Shown piece after piece: positions 1 through 11,146 of a DNA stretch of 64,000 nt. The notes below the pieces were generated by a model. That model was not told the origin of the DNA and made no database searches. It was given only the letters and a program-made list of their open reading frames with translations. Position 1 is the stretch's first letter. Every line of letters begins with the position of its first letter. The position numbers were made by a program, and so were the translations under genes. Source of the stretch: Strigamia acuminata (Eukaryota > Arthropoda > Chilopoda > Geophilomorpha > Linotaeniidae); NCBI GenBank assembly GCA_949358305.1, contig OX442316.1:11594001-11658000 (forward strand). The letters run 5' to 3'.

Positions 1-33
1 TACTGACTATTAATTCTAAATTTTATATTTTAG

Positions 34-509
34 TAAACCAATATGGAAGATATATTATGCTCAAACAACAACAACTCCTGGAGTTATTAAGTGGCTTTGT
101 GATGAATCTGATAATGGTGATAAAAACAAATAGAAAAAAAAATCTTTTTCAACTGTTAATTTTTTGTTTTTGTTTAAGCAACACAACAGCTAGACCTCGA
201 AGATCTACAATCAACCATAGTCGATACTGACTACAAGACGTACTCTGTGACCTATTCTTGCGGATATTGTAAAAAAACCAATAAGCATTTTAGTAATAAA
301 CAGCATACATTCATCGGAGTAAATTTTATGATAATCATTGTTTCTTTCTTTTAGTCTCTGGTGCCATTTACTCTAACACCCAAAAATTGTCGTCTCCAGA
401 CAAGCTGAAAAATACCGTTGAGCTGTTCAAAACGCACAACGTAAACATCGACTTCGTACCTGTCGACTGGTCCGATTGTCGTGCACGTTGTGCAGACAGT
501 ATAGTGTAG
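34..509 (+). CDS. lipocalin copy A, 3' part (exons 3-5; 5' part lies outside the window)
   Basis: Secreted lipocalins are eight-stranded beta-barrel carriers of small hydrophobic ligands (apolipoprotein D / insecticyanin / crustacyanin group). Three exons join in frame: 34-116, 179-292 and 355-509. Each is bounded by ag/gt, and phases match copy C (1378-2241). Recognisable stretches are KPIWKIYYAQ, IVDTDYKTYSVTYSCGYC (the D-Y-x-x-Y-x-V-x-Y-x-C strand of lipocalins) and the C-terminal FVPVDWSDCRARC. The chain ends CADSIV, five residues longer than copy C after the shared Cys. Exon 1 (signal peptide) and exon 2 (GxW region) should lie left of the window. Introns and exons from 1 to about 735 align with 1746-2490, so A and C arose by segmental duplication. 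Ligand unknown. Family assignment is firm; whether A is intact cannot be judged. Confidence 0.8.
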
Positions 510-744
510 TAACAATATATTACGTAGAAAAGTTTTGTTTAAATAAATGTGAAAATATGTATAAAATCTAATCCCAAACATCAAAATATATTTCCTTTTT
601 TGTCATATCCAATATTGAATATAACACACGAAATAAGGACCACATCTTGCAGAAGTCTCCACCGCAGCAAAAAATATGCAAATGTAAATGTAAGTGTAAG
701 GCCCTGAAAAAATTCTTATTGTTTCACCCCTCTCCGGTCTTGCA

Positions 745-1080
745 ACGGACACTATTTACGGACAGTAACATGGCTAAGGTATAAAAATATCGCAATCTAC
801 ATCGTTGACCCCCAATATGACAAACTATTGTGTCGCTTGGGGTTGTGTCTGTGACCAAGAGTCTAATATTCGTACAAAATGGAATGAAATTTAGCATTTG
901 TGGATATTTGATATTTTAATATTGAAATGTGTATTTTTAGAAACTGTGGGTATCAGCAAACGAAGCAATTCTCTAGTTAAAGACAAATTGGATAAAATTT
1001 TATCGTGTTTCAAAATCAAAGGATCAGAAATCCGTTTTATACCAGTAGATTGGTCAGACTGCCGCGTTAAGTGCGAATAA
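745..1080 (+). pseudogene. lipocalin copy B remnant (last two exons only, frame-disrupted)
   Basis: The exon at 941-1080 follows a good acceptor (gtatttttag) and encodes the typical lipocalin tail ending FIPVDWSDCRVKCE before TAA, in the same phase as the last exons of A and C. Upstream, about 790-880 holds the preceding exon: IVDPQYD in one frame and NYCVAWGCVCDQES in the next. The two halves of the expected D-x-x-Y-D-N-Y-x-V-x-W-x-C motif are therefore separated by a one-base shift next to a CCCCC run, and no clear donor follows. No exons 1-3 are visible between copy A and this point. I read it as a decayed fragment; a single-base sequence error would repair the frame but not restore the missing exons. 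Confidence 0.6.
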
Positions 1081-1377
1081 TATAAGTATCGAAAATGAAT
1101 TAATTGCTATTTTAATATAGTATTGTATTCACGGTTATTTCATTTCAATAATTATACCAGTTTATACGTCAATAAAGTTATGTAACTCGTCTTGAACATG
1201 AAGCGATGAAAACTATGCTACAACATAATTGAATAAACAATGAATAATTAAAACTTATAGAACTGACTGAAAAGAAATCCTAGTACCATAACTGGTTCCA
1301 ATTACATCGTCTATGTAAAAGGTAAATCGGTTTTAACCACGTCGCACTTGCAATTAATTGATTCAATACGGTCAAGA

Positions 1378-2241
1378 ATGCTTCTACTAATTTCAAGTCT
1401 CCTTTTTTTAGTCGTTTTAAATGCAGAAGAGACGCCTCCTGCGAATGAAGGACCTTGTCCTGTAATTCCTGTAGTTGAGAACTTTGACATTACACAGGTA
1501 AAAATGCACAAATAAATTGATCTTTTAAGTAATTAGTTAATCTTTTCTAAAAATATTAGTTTTATCAACAAAAATGGTATTCACTGTATCATAATTTTAA
1601 AGATGGACTAAAGTTTTTTGACAATAAGAAATGCATTGAAAAACATGTTACTTATGATCCAAAGGCTGGATCATTTGTCTTCGAAGTGTATTCCATTTGT
1701 GAAATAACCAAGTAAAGACAATTTTCTTATTTCCACTAAATTTCCACTGACTATTAATTGTAAATTTTATATTTTAGTAAACCAATTTGGAACAAATATT
1801 ATGCATATACAACGTCAACTCCTGGAAGAATTAAGTGGGTCTACGAAAATAGTAAATGGAACAAATTAAAAAAAAATTAAAAATTAAAATGTTAATTTTT
1901 GGATTTTTGCTTTAGCAACAAAATCAGAATCACATCCATTATATGATACTATTGAATCACACATAGTCGATACCGACCACAAGACATACTCTGTGGGCTA
2001 CACTTGCGGATATTGTCAAAAAACTAATAAGCATTCCAGTAATAAACCGCATAAATTCATCGTAGTAAATTTTATTATAATCATTGTTTCTTTTATAGTC
2101 ACTGTTGGAGTTTGCTCTAGTACCAAAGAATTGACGTCTCCAGACAAGCTGAAAAGTACCGTTCAGCTGTTCAAAACTCACAATGTTGACATTAATCTCG
2201 TACCAGTCGACTGGCGCGATTGTCGTGCACGTTGTGGATAG
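1378..2241 (+). CDS. lipocalin copy C, intact, 203 aa, five exons
   Basis: Exons 1378-1497, 1560-1711, 1778-1851, 1916-2038 and 2099-2241 sum to 612 nt and give 203 aa without a stop. Exon 1 encodes a hydrophobic signal peptide (MLLLISSLLFLVVLNA, cleavage probably just after) and the G-P-C-P motif common at the start of arthropod lipocalins. Exon 2 carries QKWYSLY (usual G-x-W replaced by Q-K-W) and KKCIEKHVTYD. Exon 4 has IVDTDHKTYSVGYTCGYC. Exon 5 ends NLVPVDWRDCRARCG. The paired cysteines fit the usual lipocalin disulfides. Exon 4 must end at 2038 (A|gtaata) because the apparently better donor 18 bases further on breaks the frame. It is the only full-length member of the array. Likely a secreted carrier of pigment, lipid or a pheromone-like ligand; the actual ligand is unknown. 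Confidence 0.88.
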
Positions 2242-2490
2242 AGTAAAAAGTTGTAACAATATATTACATAAGATGAATAAAAAATAAATAAAAAGAAATC
2301 CGTAGACATACTTAAGCTTTATATCCCATCTTCAAAATGTGTTACCTTTCTCGTCATATCATATCCAATATTGAATATAACACACAAAATAAGGGCCACA
2401 TCTAACCAAGTCATGCATAGATCTCCGTCACAACACAAAAAATGCCGATGCAAATGCAGGACCCAGGACTAAAAAAAATTCTATATGTTG
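1746..2490 (+). repeat. segmental tandem duplicate of 1-735 (lipocalin exons 3-5 plus 3' flank)
   Basis: The exon/intron block and 3' flank of copy A (about 2-735) reappear at 1746-2490 with high identity, including introns and the non-coding stretch catatccaatattgaatata (604 and 2360). The offset grows from 1744 to 1756 bases, so small indels have accumulated. The repeat unit thus spans one C/A-type gene plus one B/D-type gene. Confidence 0.75.
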
Positions 2491-2785
2491 GAACCGAGGT
2501 TAAAGCGATTGTAAATATCTTAACTGAAATTGCCGTTCAATGGAAAAACGTGTTTGCAAAACAGAAAATGATAGTAATACATTATGGCACAAAGCATTAT
2601 CACACAAAAAGCTTTTTTAGAGTCCATATTTATTGTTACATCCGCTAGTTACAGATTATAAAATTTCAAACTCACTTACAAGTTAGTAAATAAATATCTC
2701 AAATAAAACATTGTAAAATTTTCCAAAGCCACCGACATGCTGACTTGAATTGTAATAACTGCACTAATAATTAATGTCCACAAAT
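2242..2785. other. lipocalin intergenic DNA, no gene seen
   Basis: Apart from the duplicated 3' flank up to about 2490 I see no coding signal. A 68-codon open frame at 2442-2648 has no family resemblance and overlaps the duplicated non-coding stretch. Confidence 0.5.
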
Positions 2786-3510
2786 TCTGGCAGTTCCGAA
2801 CTTTGACATAGCACAGTTATTTATCGCTGATTTTCAAAGAACTACATCAAAAGAACTTGATATCAAAACATTTTTACAGTTTGCTAGAGATACTTTGCTA
2901 TTGGAAACAGTGCTTACACTCAGCATAAATGCAGCGAAAAACATTTTACTTACAATGCAAGTACAGGAATAATAAAAACTGAATCTCACAACATTAAAAA
3001 GCATTCAAAGTCATACAATTTACTCAAGTCGAGTGAACTAATTTTTCATTCACGACACCTTATCAATGTGGAACGTAAACTATGCCACAAATGCAAAAAC
3101 TTCCGGAAAAATTAGGTTTTAAAAAACAATGGTAAAAAATCCACTAATTCCCCATACAAAATTTCACTTAGAGTAAATAGTTATCTCTAAGAAACTATGG
3201 CTTGGCCGTATGCCTCAACTGAACTGAGAATTCTCAAGACAGATTACGTATATGCTGTGGGTTACGGCTGTGGATACGATGATGAAACTAAACACTTATG
3301 CAAGTATTTAACAAAATTCATTTCTTATTTTTCATTAAACTTCTTTGCATTTTTTTTAAAAATAGTGGCTATTAATATTACTACGCGTGAACCTGGTGTC
3401 AACTCTTACGGAAAAGTGCACGAACTTGTAGATTGTTTTTTAAACTTTATGGAATAGATGTCAATTTTATACCAATTGATTGGACAGATTGTCGTGCTCG
3501 CTTGCCCTAA
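2786..3510 (+). pseudogene. lipocalin copy D, decayed pseudogene
   Basis: All five exons can be traced but none assemble. LAVPNFDIAQ at 2787-2816 corresponds to the end of exon 1, with no signal peptide in frame. Exon 2 starts at 2880 after tttttacag; it contains RYFAIGNSAYTQHKCSEKH but has an in-frame TAG just before RYF. Exon 3 near 3065-3116 reads MWNVNYATNAKTSGKIR. Exon 4 near 3186-3302 has TDYVYAVGYGCGYD. Exon 5 (3366-3510) shifts frame at a T6 run near 3436 and then reads GIDVNFIPIDWTDCRARLP, where the terminal Cys of the other copies is replaced. The nonsense codon, frameshift and lost Cys together argue for a true pseudogene rather than one sequencing error. Confidence 0.75.
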
Positions 3511-3744
3511 AGTGCACAAGTTTGACCAATTTAACTTAATTTAACTTAATAAATCGATTAAAAGTTATTTACTAAACAAATTCAAACATTCATCATTTAT
3601 AATTACAGTAATCCAATGAGATTTTTAATCGCTCGTGTAATTACTGATATTTAATCAGACGGTTCACACGATAGATACACCATTAATTATTCAATCAATC
3701 AAGTAACTATTATTCGATATCAAATTCCTACCTGTACAAACAGT

Positions 3745-5598
3745 TTAAATTTTCTTGCAATAAAACGAGGCAGATAGTGGTCGAGGACGGCTGTGGGCAC
3801 TCAAAAATTGATCGGTACTCGAGATCTCTTCGTCGGTATTAAAACTGCTATAAAAATTATTACATTTTTCCATTAATATCTAAATCGATTACCAAAAACT
3901 GCAAACGCGTTCGAATTTTTTAGAAGTTAAGAAAATATATCAACTTATTACCTTTCAGTTGATCTGTAATAAATTTTCTTATCCAATGGTAAACTCAATG
4001 TAGGTGACGGAATTGTTGACCGCATTTTGGGTACAGTTAATTCAACTAGAATTAAAAATTTAAAAATGTAGAAATTGTTTGTATATTAAGTGTAAAATTA
4101 AGCTGCCTCACTTGCATGTGAAGCTTGCCAGACGGGTTGTGGCTGTAAAAAAAATAAAAAATGTAAATATACTAAATTTTCATCCACGGTAACTGTTCTT
4201 ACACTTGTTCGTGCAGCAGGTGTACTAAAAGACGAAGATTTTGGCTCTAAAAACACACAAAATTCAATAAAACAAAATATTTTTCCTTTTCATTTTCCCA
4301 CCAATTTCCGAACGAGGTGAAAATTGTGGAATGGCAACGTGCGTGTGGCACTGAGGACAACTAATGTACGTTGAAGAGTCACGATGAACTACACGAATGG
4401 TTTTTTGCTGGAGTAAATTGTACGTGGTTGACGGAATTATTCTGTTGCTAGGAGGCGGCAAATCAATTCGCTCCACTCCTTCATCTCTCAAATCTTCTAC
4501 GGACTCTTAAATTGACATACAATTAAATTATTGCTTTATGGAAATTTTTAGTTGGCAAACGATTTACCTAATAGCTCGTATCCATCTTCCTGGCTGTCCA
4601 CATCGCTGTCGTACGTATAGTACCGAACTTTCGTTTGTTTTTCGGAAGTAACAGCAAGTTTCAGTTGATCATCTTTATTGCTACATAAAAAAAATTTATA
4701 TTCATTTCTCTTTCCACGTATATTTATTTTAACTTTATTTTTGATTTTCCAAGTTCTTCGGTTACGTAATCCATTGATCGGTTAAAATCCACGAGACGGT
4801 GCACAGGCTGCGATGCAAATGGTATGGCAGTTAAGGTACGGTTGTCCTGTGATAAAATATTTAAAAGTAAATTAGTTTTGAGAATAATTCCATTGATACT
4901 CTTTTTTTTTCTTTTGTCAGGAAGTTACCGCATGAGTTTTAATGATTGGAGGCCAAATTTTTGGTTCAGTGCAAGCTACTGAAGTTTCCTGAGAAAATCT
5001 GTTTCTCTTGTCATTGTATCTAGCTGGTAGTGTTGCTGAAATCAATTCGAAATTTAAATTATTAAAATTATTTTAAATAAATTCTGCTTGAAAAATACCT
5101 GATTTAGCTCTAACTTTTCCTTTTTTATTTGCTAAAACAACTGACTTGTTAAATACTTCCTGAACTCGACTGACTGAGGATGCCGATTTCAAACGTGGCT
5201 TCAATTTCGAAGTCGGTTCATCTAAATATAAAAATGTAAATAAAATATCAATAAAAATTTCATCCTAAACAAGCAACAACCTTTATCGGGATAATTCCTT
5301 AAACTGCTAGCAAACATCACAGCCTATTAAATAATTAAAAGCAATTAAAAATCTTATTTAAAAACAAAAATGAGTAAATTTACTTGAGGTTTTATCAACT
5401 CCAGCTTGACTAAATTTTTTAGCTTCCGAATGTGTGGAGTTAAGCGCGTCTTTGTGCTGCTAGATCTAAAAAAAAAATATAAACAAAGCGTAAACCAGGA
5501 AGCAACAAAAAATTATTGATTTATCTTCTTTCGCACATTTTTTCTTACCGTTTGTCCCATGCGGTTATGCCACCTAGCACAGAAGCAACATTAACCAG
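3745..5598 (-). CDS. unrecognised multi-exon gene, at least 350 aa, probably disordered
   Basis: Eleven exons chain in a single frame: 5384-5465, 5281-5323, 5099-5221, 4929-5035, 4734-4846, 4568-4680, 4302-4505, 4203-4246, 4112-4142, 3952-4045 and 3745-3847, ending KKI-stop at 3745. A twelfth, upstream piece (5549 to about 5598, GGITAWDKR) joins in phase, but no start codon in frame is visible, so the 5' end is unresolved. The protein is rich in Ser, Lys and Pro. It has an acidic stretch YYTYDSDVDSQEDGYELLES, a single CPQC motif (SCPQCHTHVAIPQF) and no domain I recognise. The mean exon length is about 100 nt with introns of 50-70 nt. Introns are well placed and phases agree, so it is very likely a real gene; I do not know its function. 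Confidence 0.65.
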
Positions 5599-6030
5599 CT
5601 ATGAACTTTTAACCGGTCAATTTCAAAATGGATTTCTGGCGGAAATAATGTGTCCCTGGACACAACCCACTTATTGATTTCCTATAGCTAGCACACAGTA
5701 TACACTTAGTAGCAGGTGCAAATATAGTAACATATAAACAAAGCAATAAGACACTGGTTATAAATAACTGCTTCTATCATCTAAAAATTATTATTATTTG
5801 CATAATTTACTTCATTTCAGATATATTCCAACATTTTTTCCATTTTCTAGGATCTCGAATTATTTGTCAGTGCAAAATTTGTAATAAAATTATTGGTTTA
5901 TTTATTATAAAATGTATTATTTTTTTAAGAAAAAATATACACAACATTTCAAACTTCATTAACAAATAAACAAATTAATTTAAATAATTAAATAATATAA
6001 CTTATGGCTAATTTTTAACAGAATCGTCGA
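5599..6030. other. intergenic DNA between the unrecognised gene and dolichol kinase
   Basis: AT-rich, no ORF of note. It should contain the missing first exon and promoter of the 3.7-5.6 kb gene and the 3' UTR of dolichol kinase; I cannot locate either precisely. Confidence 0.4.
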
Positions 6031-8360
6031 TTAACTAATGGAAACAACAGACGTAGTGAGTATAAAAAATACCAAAGGTACGACTAGATTGTCTACTTGT
6101 GTTGTAAATGCTTCGAGCAGCGATGTTGCAATAACAACACCAGTAACAGCATAAGTTGTAAACTCAGGAAAAATGTCTACAAAACATCGAAAAAATTAAA
6201 TTTCTAATTACGAGTCTGTCGTTAACAAATTACCAGTTTTTTCTAGAATTTGTACAGTAATTAATTGAGAGATTATAGAAATTATTGTGCCCTCTATAGT
6301 TTTTGAAGATTCTGTCAGGACACATTACAAAGAAAAGTTGTTATTGTATTAAACATTCCATAAAAATAAAAACACCTCTAACCTGGCCATCGATGACTGC
6401 CGATAATCTTTCCTCCCACAGATGCAAATGCGTCACCAATGCCAACTGATATAATGCCAGCGAAGGAGTGTATTCCGGACGTACATAACCAAATAGGAAT
6501 AGAACTTCCGACGAGCAAATAAATGTGAGACATTATCAAAGGGCCTTGATCCTTATCATCCAAAAAAATTTTAAACAGTTGATTAATGACACCCGATATC
6601 CGTGGAATTTCTAAAAACCGAACAAACTGCAAAAAATTAAATAAAATAAATTCCATAATTTTATAGTTGATAATAAGCAAGTTTTACCTCTAAAACAACG
6701 AATAATCCGAATAATAAAGCAGAGGATAACCGTAGAAACTGAAAATCCAAGATAATTCCAGGAAAGAACACTCCGAGAACCATTAAATGAAAATACTTTC
6801 TCAATATTGTTGTCGGTTTATTAATGGAAGACGGCGTGGATTGAGAGTAGACAAATATTGACATCAGCAATAGTATAAGCCATAAACCGAACAACGACAC
6901 CTATTTGTTTGTTTTAAAAACATAAATTTAGACTTAATATTAACGAGATTTTATATTTCATACCCGTTTGTTGTTTTCGACGATAAAATTTAAGCCCCAC
7001 AGAATTGGATTGATTCGTAATAGAAAGCGCAGAACGGGAAGAACGAAGATAAAACCGACAAGGATAAACGACAGGATTACGTGTAAAATAGACGGTCTAT
7101 AGTAATGACAGAGTGAAGCACACATAATGATGACTAAAATACACCCAAGTAAGCTGACCTGTTTGAAACAATCAAAAATTATTAACCAAAAGCAAAATTT
7201 ATGGAATTTCAATGCTTACTTCAATAAAAAGCGCAATCTGATCCGTAAGAATTGGTAATTGACGTGAACCAAGATGTAGAAAAACGGTACAAACGGAAGC
7301 CGACACAAACGAGGACACGCACTGGGATATTAAAAGAATTTCACCAAAGGAAAACGTCCATTGAAACGTTTCAGGTAGATACCGTATTAAATAAAAGAAA
7401 ATCAGTTGCGAACTTGCACTTAAAAAAAATGACATCATCATTCCTATATAAAAAGAACAAAAGATAAAATTAATAAGCAAAAATTGATTTAAATGTAAAT
7501 GTCGTTTTACCTAGTTCGGCAACAAAATGCATCATCGCAAATCCGATGCATATTAACACTACACAGAACAGTATATTTGCTGCACTGCGAAATAATTTTT
7601 TTGGTTCGGAGCTGGCACATAACGCAGAAATGACAAACAGTGATGAACTAAACGTGCACAGCGACGTCAAATACCACATCCATTGCACATCTGAAAGAAA
7701 AAGAAATCAGTATAACGTAATGTCTTTAGCTAGATTTTTATAGTTTAAAAACTCTGAGGCTCGAGTTGTATTTTTCAACACATTTTACTTAATTTACTTT
7801 ACAAATAGAATTACTTGTCCGGTCTATACTTTCTTTATCAGATTGATATTTCATCCAAAAATATTTAGTGCCTAAACCGGCAAATTCACATGTAATTTCG
7901 GATATTTAGTCTATTAAATTAAATACTTACTTAAAGACTTCAATTTTTCATTACTGTGAATTTGTACCATCAATGTGATTGGCAGTAAACAGCAAGTCCA
8001 AAGTCCAGCGCTACAACCATTCCTACAAAATAAATTGAGAAATAAGAAACACCCTTCAAACGTGTATTTTGTTACTTGCCTAAATTGAAATGCTTTTAAT
8101 TGGTCAAAAATTTTATATTCTAACCTATACAACATAAGCAATGTGCATAGAATAGTAACTACATATTTTTTATAAAAGAAGATAAATTACCGATAAGTGT
8201 AAATAAACGGGTTTAATTTTAGCTTACGCAAAAACAGTAATTCTGAATTATTCGGGCTCTCTGTCTCATTTCCCCATATCGACGACGCTACAATACCCAA
8301 TCCGGATGCCAACGACAAATACTCTAAAGATATTAACCTATTTTTGTACGTTTTTGACAT
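6031..8360 (-). CDS. DOLK: dolichol kinase, 513 aa, nine exons
   Basis: CTP-dependent kinase of the ER membrane that makes dolichyl phosphate, the lipid carrier for N-glycosylation, GPI anchors and O-mannosylation. Exons 8191-8360, 7931-8022, 7511-7690, 7220-7443, 6964-7158, 6688-6900, 6383-6626, 6234-6311 and 6031-6176 sum to 1542 nt (513 aa; human DOLK is 538). The protein is almost entirely transmembrane helices. The C-terminal CTP-binding domain has GVGDAFASVGG-like residues (SVGIGDAFASVGGKIIG) followed by WP-x-SSKTIEGT, matching the W-P-G-T-x-K-T-x-E-G-T signature, and ends with LLEAFTTQVDNLVVPL, very like the end of the human protein. The start is the ATG at 8358-8360; a GTG four codons upstream is in frame but is not an initiator here. 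Confidence 0.9.
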
Positions 8361-8602
8361 GATCGTAACCACCTTTTAACTGATGCAATGCCTCCAAAAC
8401 AAGCATGCCGCCTTTAGGCCGGAAACGGAAACATGCGCAGTGATAAACTTTCGTGGACTCTTGACAATTCACACGTTTTCATACGTAAATAAAATAAACT
8501 TTCATAACATTTTAAAAATCAAAAAATGACTACAATAACTGTATTTATTATTTATATCTTTATTGGTTTCTGAAGTAAAAAAATAATAATAATAATACAA
8601 TT

Positions 8603-10965
8603 TCAAAATGCTTTACAAAACGCAGCTGTATGATCCAATCCACAACTTAACCTGAGAACTTCACCAGGAACACAAACCTTTAAAGGAAAAAATTGATCTT
8701 TCGGATGACCAAGACCTAAACACGATCGAGTATTTTTCCCCCACATGTACAGATCGCCCTTATCTAAAACAAAATAAAAATATTAAACGTTTAAAATATA
8801 AAAAAATTAAAAAAAATTACTCGTAATGGCTGCAAAATGATTCAACCCAGCTTTTATACTAGTCACAGCAACATCGGTATTAAACACATTCTGTCCAAAC
8901 AGTGGTTCCGGGAGCATTTCTGGATACCCAATCGATTCCACAGCAGGGCCTTTACCAGCAATTCCATAACCCCACACAAAAACATGTCCGCGATCTTAAT
9001 TTACAAACAAATTTCAGATAAATAAACAACAAAACGCTCCAATCACAATTATTACCATTCAAAAACGCACACATTGTGGCAGCAGCTGCAGCCTGAGTTA
9101 TCTTTCCAAATTCCTTTATTTTAAAATGCCTGGCATGACAAGTCTGTTGTTCGTCAGTAGCAGGTGCCAACTGTCTGTACTCTGAATTACCCCAGCCAAA
9201 CAAATCACCTTTTTCTGAAACCATGAAAAATTAAAATCACAAAACTAATTTTTATTTATTGTTTATAAAAGAAAACCCACCAGATATTGCTAACACGCAG
9301 TCTCCGCTGCTTGACAGATCAATAATTTTTTCATTTTCTATATCACCTTTCACTCGGTTCGGTAGCCACTGACTTTTATAATGTCCAAGACCAGTTTGCC
9401 CATCAGCCCCCCAACCACAAGCGTACAATTCCCCGCAATCAGTAAGAAACAAAGTGTGATCCTGGCCGCAAACAATCTGTAAAATAAAGTTTTCATCGTT
9501 AAATATGTAATTTAATTTAATGTAAATTAAAATCTGTACTGGGTATGGCATTTCTCGACGGTCATTGTCCCAAAGAGACTACGACAAGCTAGTGGAATAT
9601 ACCCAGTTTCGCATGAATTGTTTTACGATGCCACAGCGGAAATAAATTGCACATTTTCAAGCAACTTCGTGCTGTACTAGGTGGGTCGAGGGCCCACCTA
9701 TGCATCGTTTTTAAATCTAAACCATTTATTCAAATATTTACCTGTTTAATTCGAACATCGTCCAAACCCCGAACTTTGTGTATCGTTGGATTGGCCCAAT
9801 ATTCTTCTTTCGGCACAATGGGTCGACCACATTGGCCATACGAGTTATTGCCAAGACTGAAAACTAAAAAAAAAAAAAACACGTGTAAATAGTTAAAGAT
9901 TTAAATGATTAAGGTTAATCTGGGATTAGAGGGGCGAACGTCAAGAAATTAACATTCCTCAACTTGACATCTGGATTTTTAAAAAATAGGTCTATTTTGT
10001 ACTGGGTATGGTTTCTCTGAATTGTCACTGCCCGAGAGGGCTACAAAAAGATTATGGAATATACACAGTTTCGAATGAATTGTTTTACGATGCCACAGCG
10101 GAAATAAATTGCACATTTCAAGCAACTTCGTGCTGTACTAGGTGGGTCGAGGGCCCACCTATGCATCGTTTTTGTATTTGTTTTACATTCAATAAATTTC
10201 AATTTAATTTTTGTTTTTAAATTACTTACTTTTTTAATAAATGGAAGCATTTACTCACTTCCTTCTTTATCGGTCAGGATTAATGTGTGCGCTCTACCAC
10301 ATGCCACTTGAAGAACTTTTGTTTCCGTTGGGTTTAACAAAGGAATTGGGATCGGTAACGGCGAAATTATAAATTCAAGTGGCCGACCTAAAAATATGAA
10401 GGTTTCTCATCTTTTAACGATTGGAAACTAAATTTTATGCAGTTTTCAAATTTACCTTTCCTGACTTCGTGCACCCCTATTTGGGAACTTGTATTTAGTC
10501 CCGTTCCAAATACTTTGGCTTTGTTTTTAGATTTAACTGCAAACACGGTGAAACCAAACCCGCACGCAACATCAGTTACATCGTGTAGTTCAGCAAATCG
10601 TAATCGACCGGGTTTATGTAGCGACACAAGTGCTCGGCTACGTTTCTGCATTGGTCGGAGATATCTCGGTTCGCCCAATGCTCCTGTTATGGCGCACCCC
10701 CACATGTAAATTCGTTTGGAACGCTGTGAATCTTTGGATGCATACTGAAAAGTTAAATAAAATTTACAATTAGTACCACGAAAAAAGAGACAATTTTTTT
10801 AAACCATACCTTAAAAACTGGAATATTTTGTTGTTCTTCGGGAGACTGAATGGGATGTAAATAAGGTGTAGCACGATGAAATCCTTGGGTCACGTTGTTT
10901 GAAATGGGACACGTGTATTTGCTATTAAAAACGCAAAAATTGGCGTATAAACTTCTTGATGCCAT
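8603..10965 (-). CDS. RCC1L: RCC1-like mitochondrial protein, 461 aa, eight exons
   Basis: Seven-bladed RCC1-repeat protein of mitochondria; the vertebrate orthologue (WBSCR16) supports mitoribosome assembly and fusion via OPA1. Exons 10810-10965, 10456-10744, 10259-10387, 9742-9863, 9281-9476, 9056-9214, 8821-8994 and 8603-8763 sum to 1386 nt (461 aa; human 464). Diagnostic stretches are IYMWGCAITGALGEP near the start, VACGRAHTLILTD, CGQDHTLFLTDCGELY, CGWGADGQTGLGHY, LFGWGNSEYRQLA, VFVWGYGIAGKGP and LYMWGKNTRSCLGLGH near the end. The N terminus (MASRSLYANFCVFNSK) is basic and hydroxylated, compatible with a mitochondrial presequence. One oddity: the usual QAACGG turn of a blade reads QAAAAATMCAF (exon 6). 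Two introns each carry a copy of a dispersed repeat (9538-9712, 10000-10171). Confidence 0.92.
9538..9712. repeat. short dispersed repeat (SINE/MITE-like), copy 1, in an RCC1L intron
   Basis: About 175 bp running from tactgggtatgg to catcgttttt, nearly identical to 10000-10171 in the same orientation. It contains a hairpin around ggtgggtcgagggcccacct. Flanks aaatct on both sides could be a target-site duplication. No coding capacity. Confidence 0.65.
10000..10171. repeat. short dispersed repeat (SINE/MITE-like), copy 2, in an RCC1L intron
   Basis: Second copy of the element at 9538-9712, same orientation, one intron upstream in the gene. Flanked by tattttg on the left and tatttg on the right, a possible target duplication. 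The two copies differ by scattered substitutions and small indels. Confidence 0.65.
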
Positions 10966-11146
10966 TTTTAAATCATATTAAGTACGATCTGTATCATTTC
11001 TAACAACTGATGGCATGATTTTTTGGCGAATACGTCTAGATTACTACAGAATGGCTAAACGTCGAAGATGGACAAGCAAACCAAGCATGTATCCCATAGC
11101 GGAAGCGGAAGTGTGTGATTCAATGGCTCGCTCTGCCAGTAGCGCC

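Noticed and set aside
1311-1511. Minus-strand frame over lipocalin C exon 1
   Set aside because: Shadow of the signal-peptide exon; no splice partner.
8358-8372. GTG start for dolichol kinase at 8372
   Set aside because: An ATG four codons downstream fits eukaryotic initiation; GTG would be exceptional.
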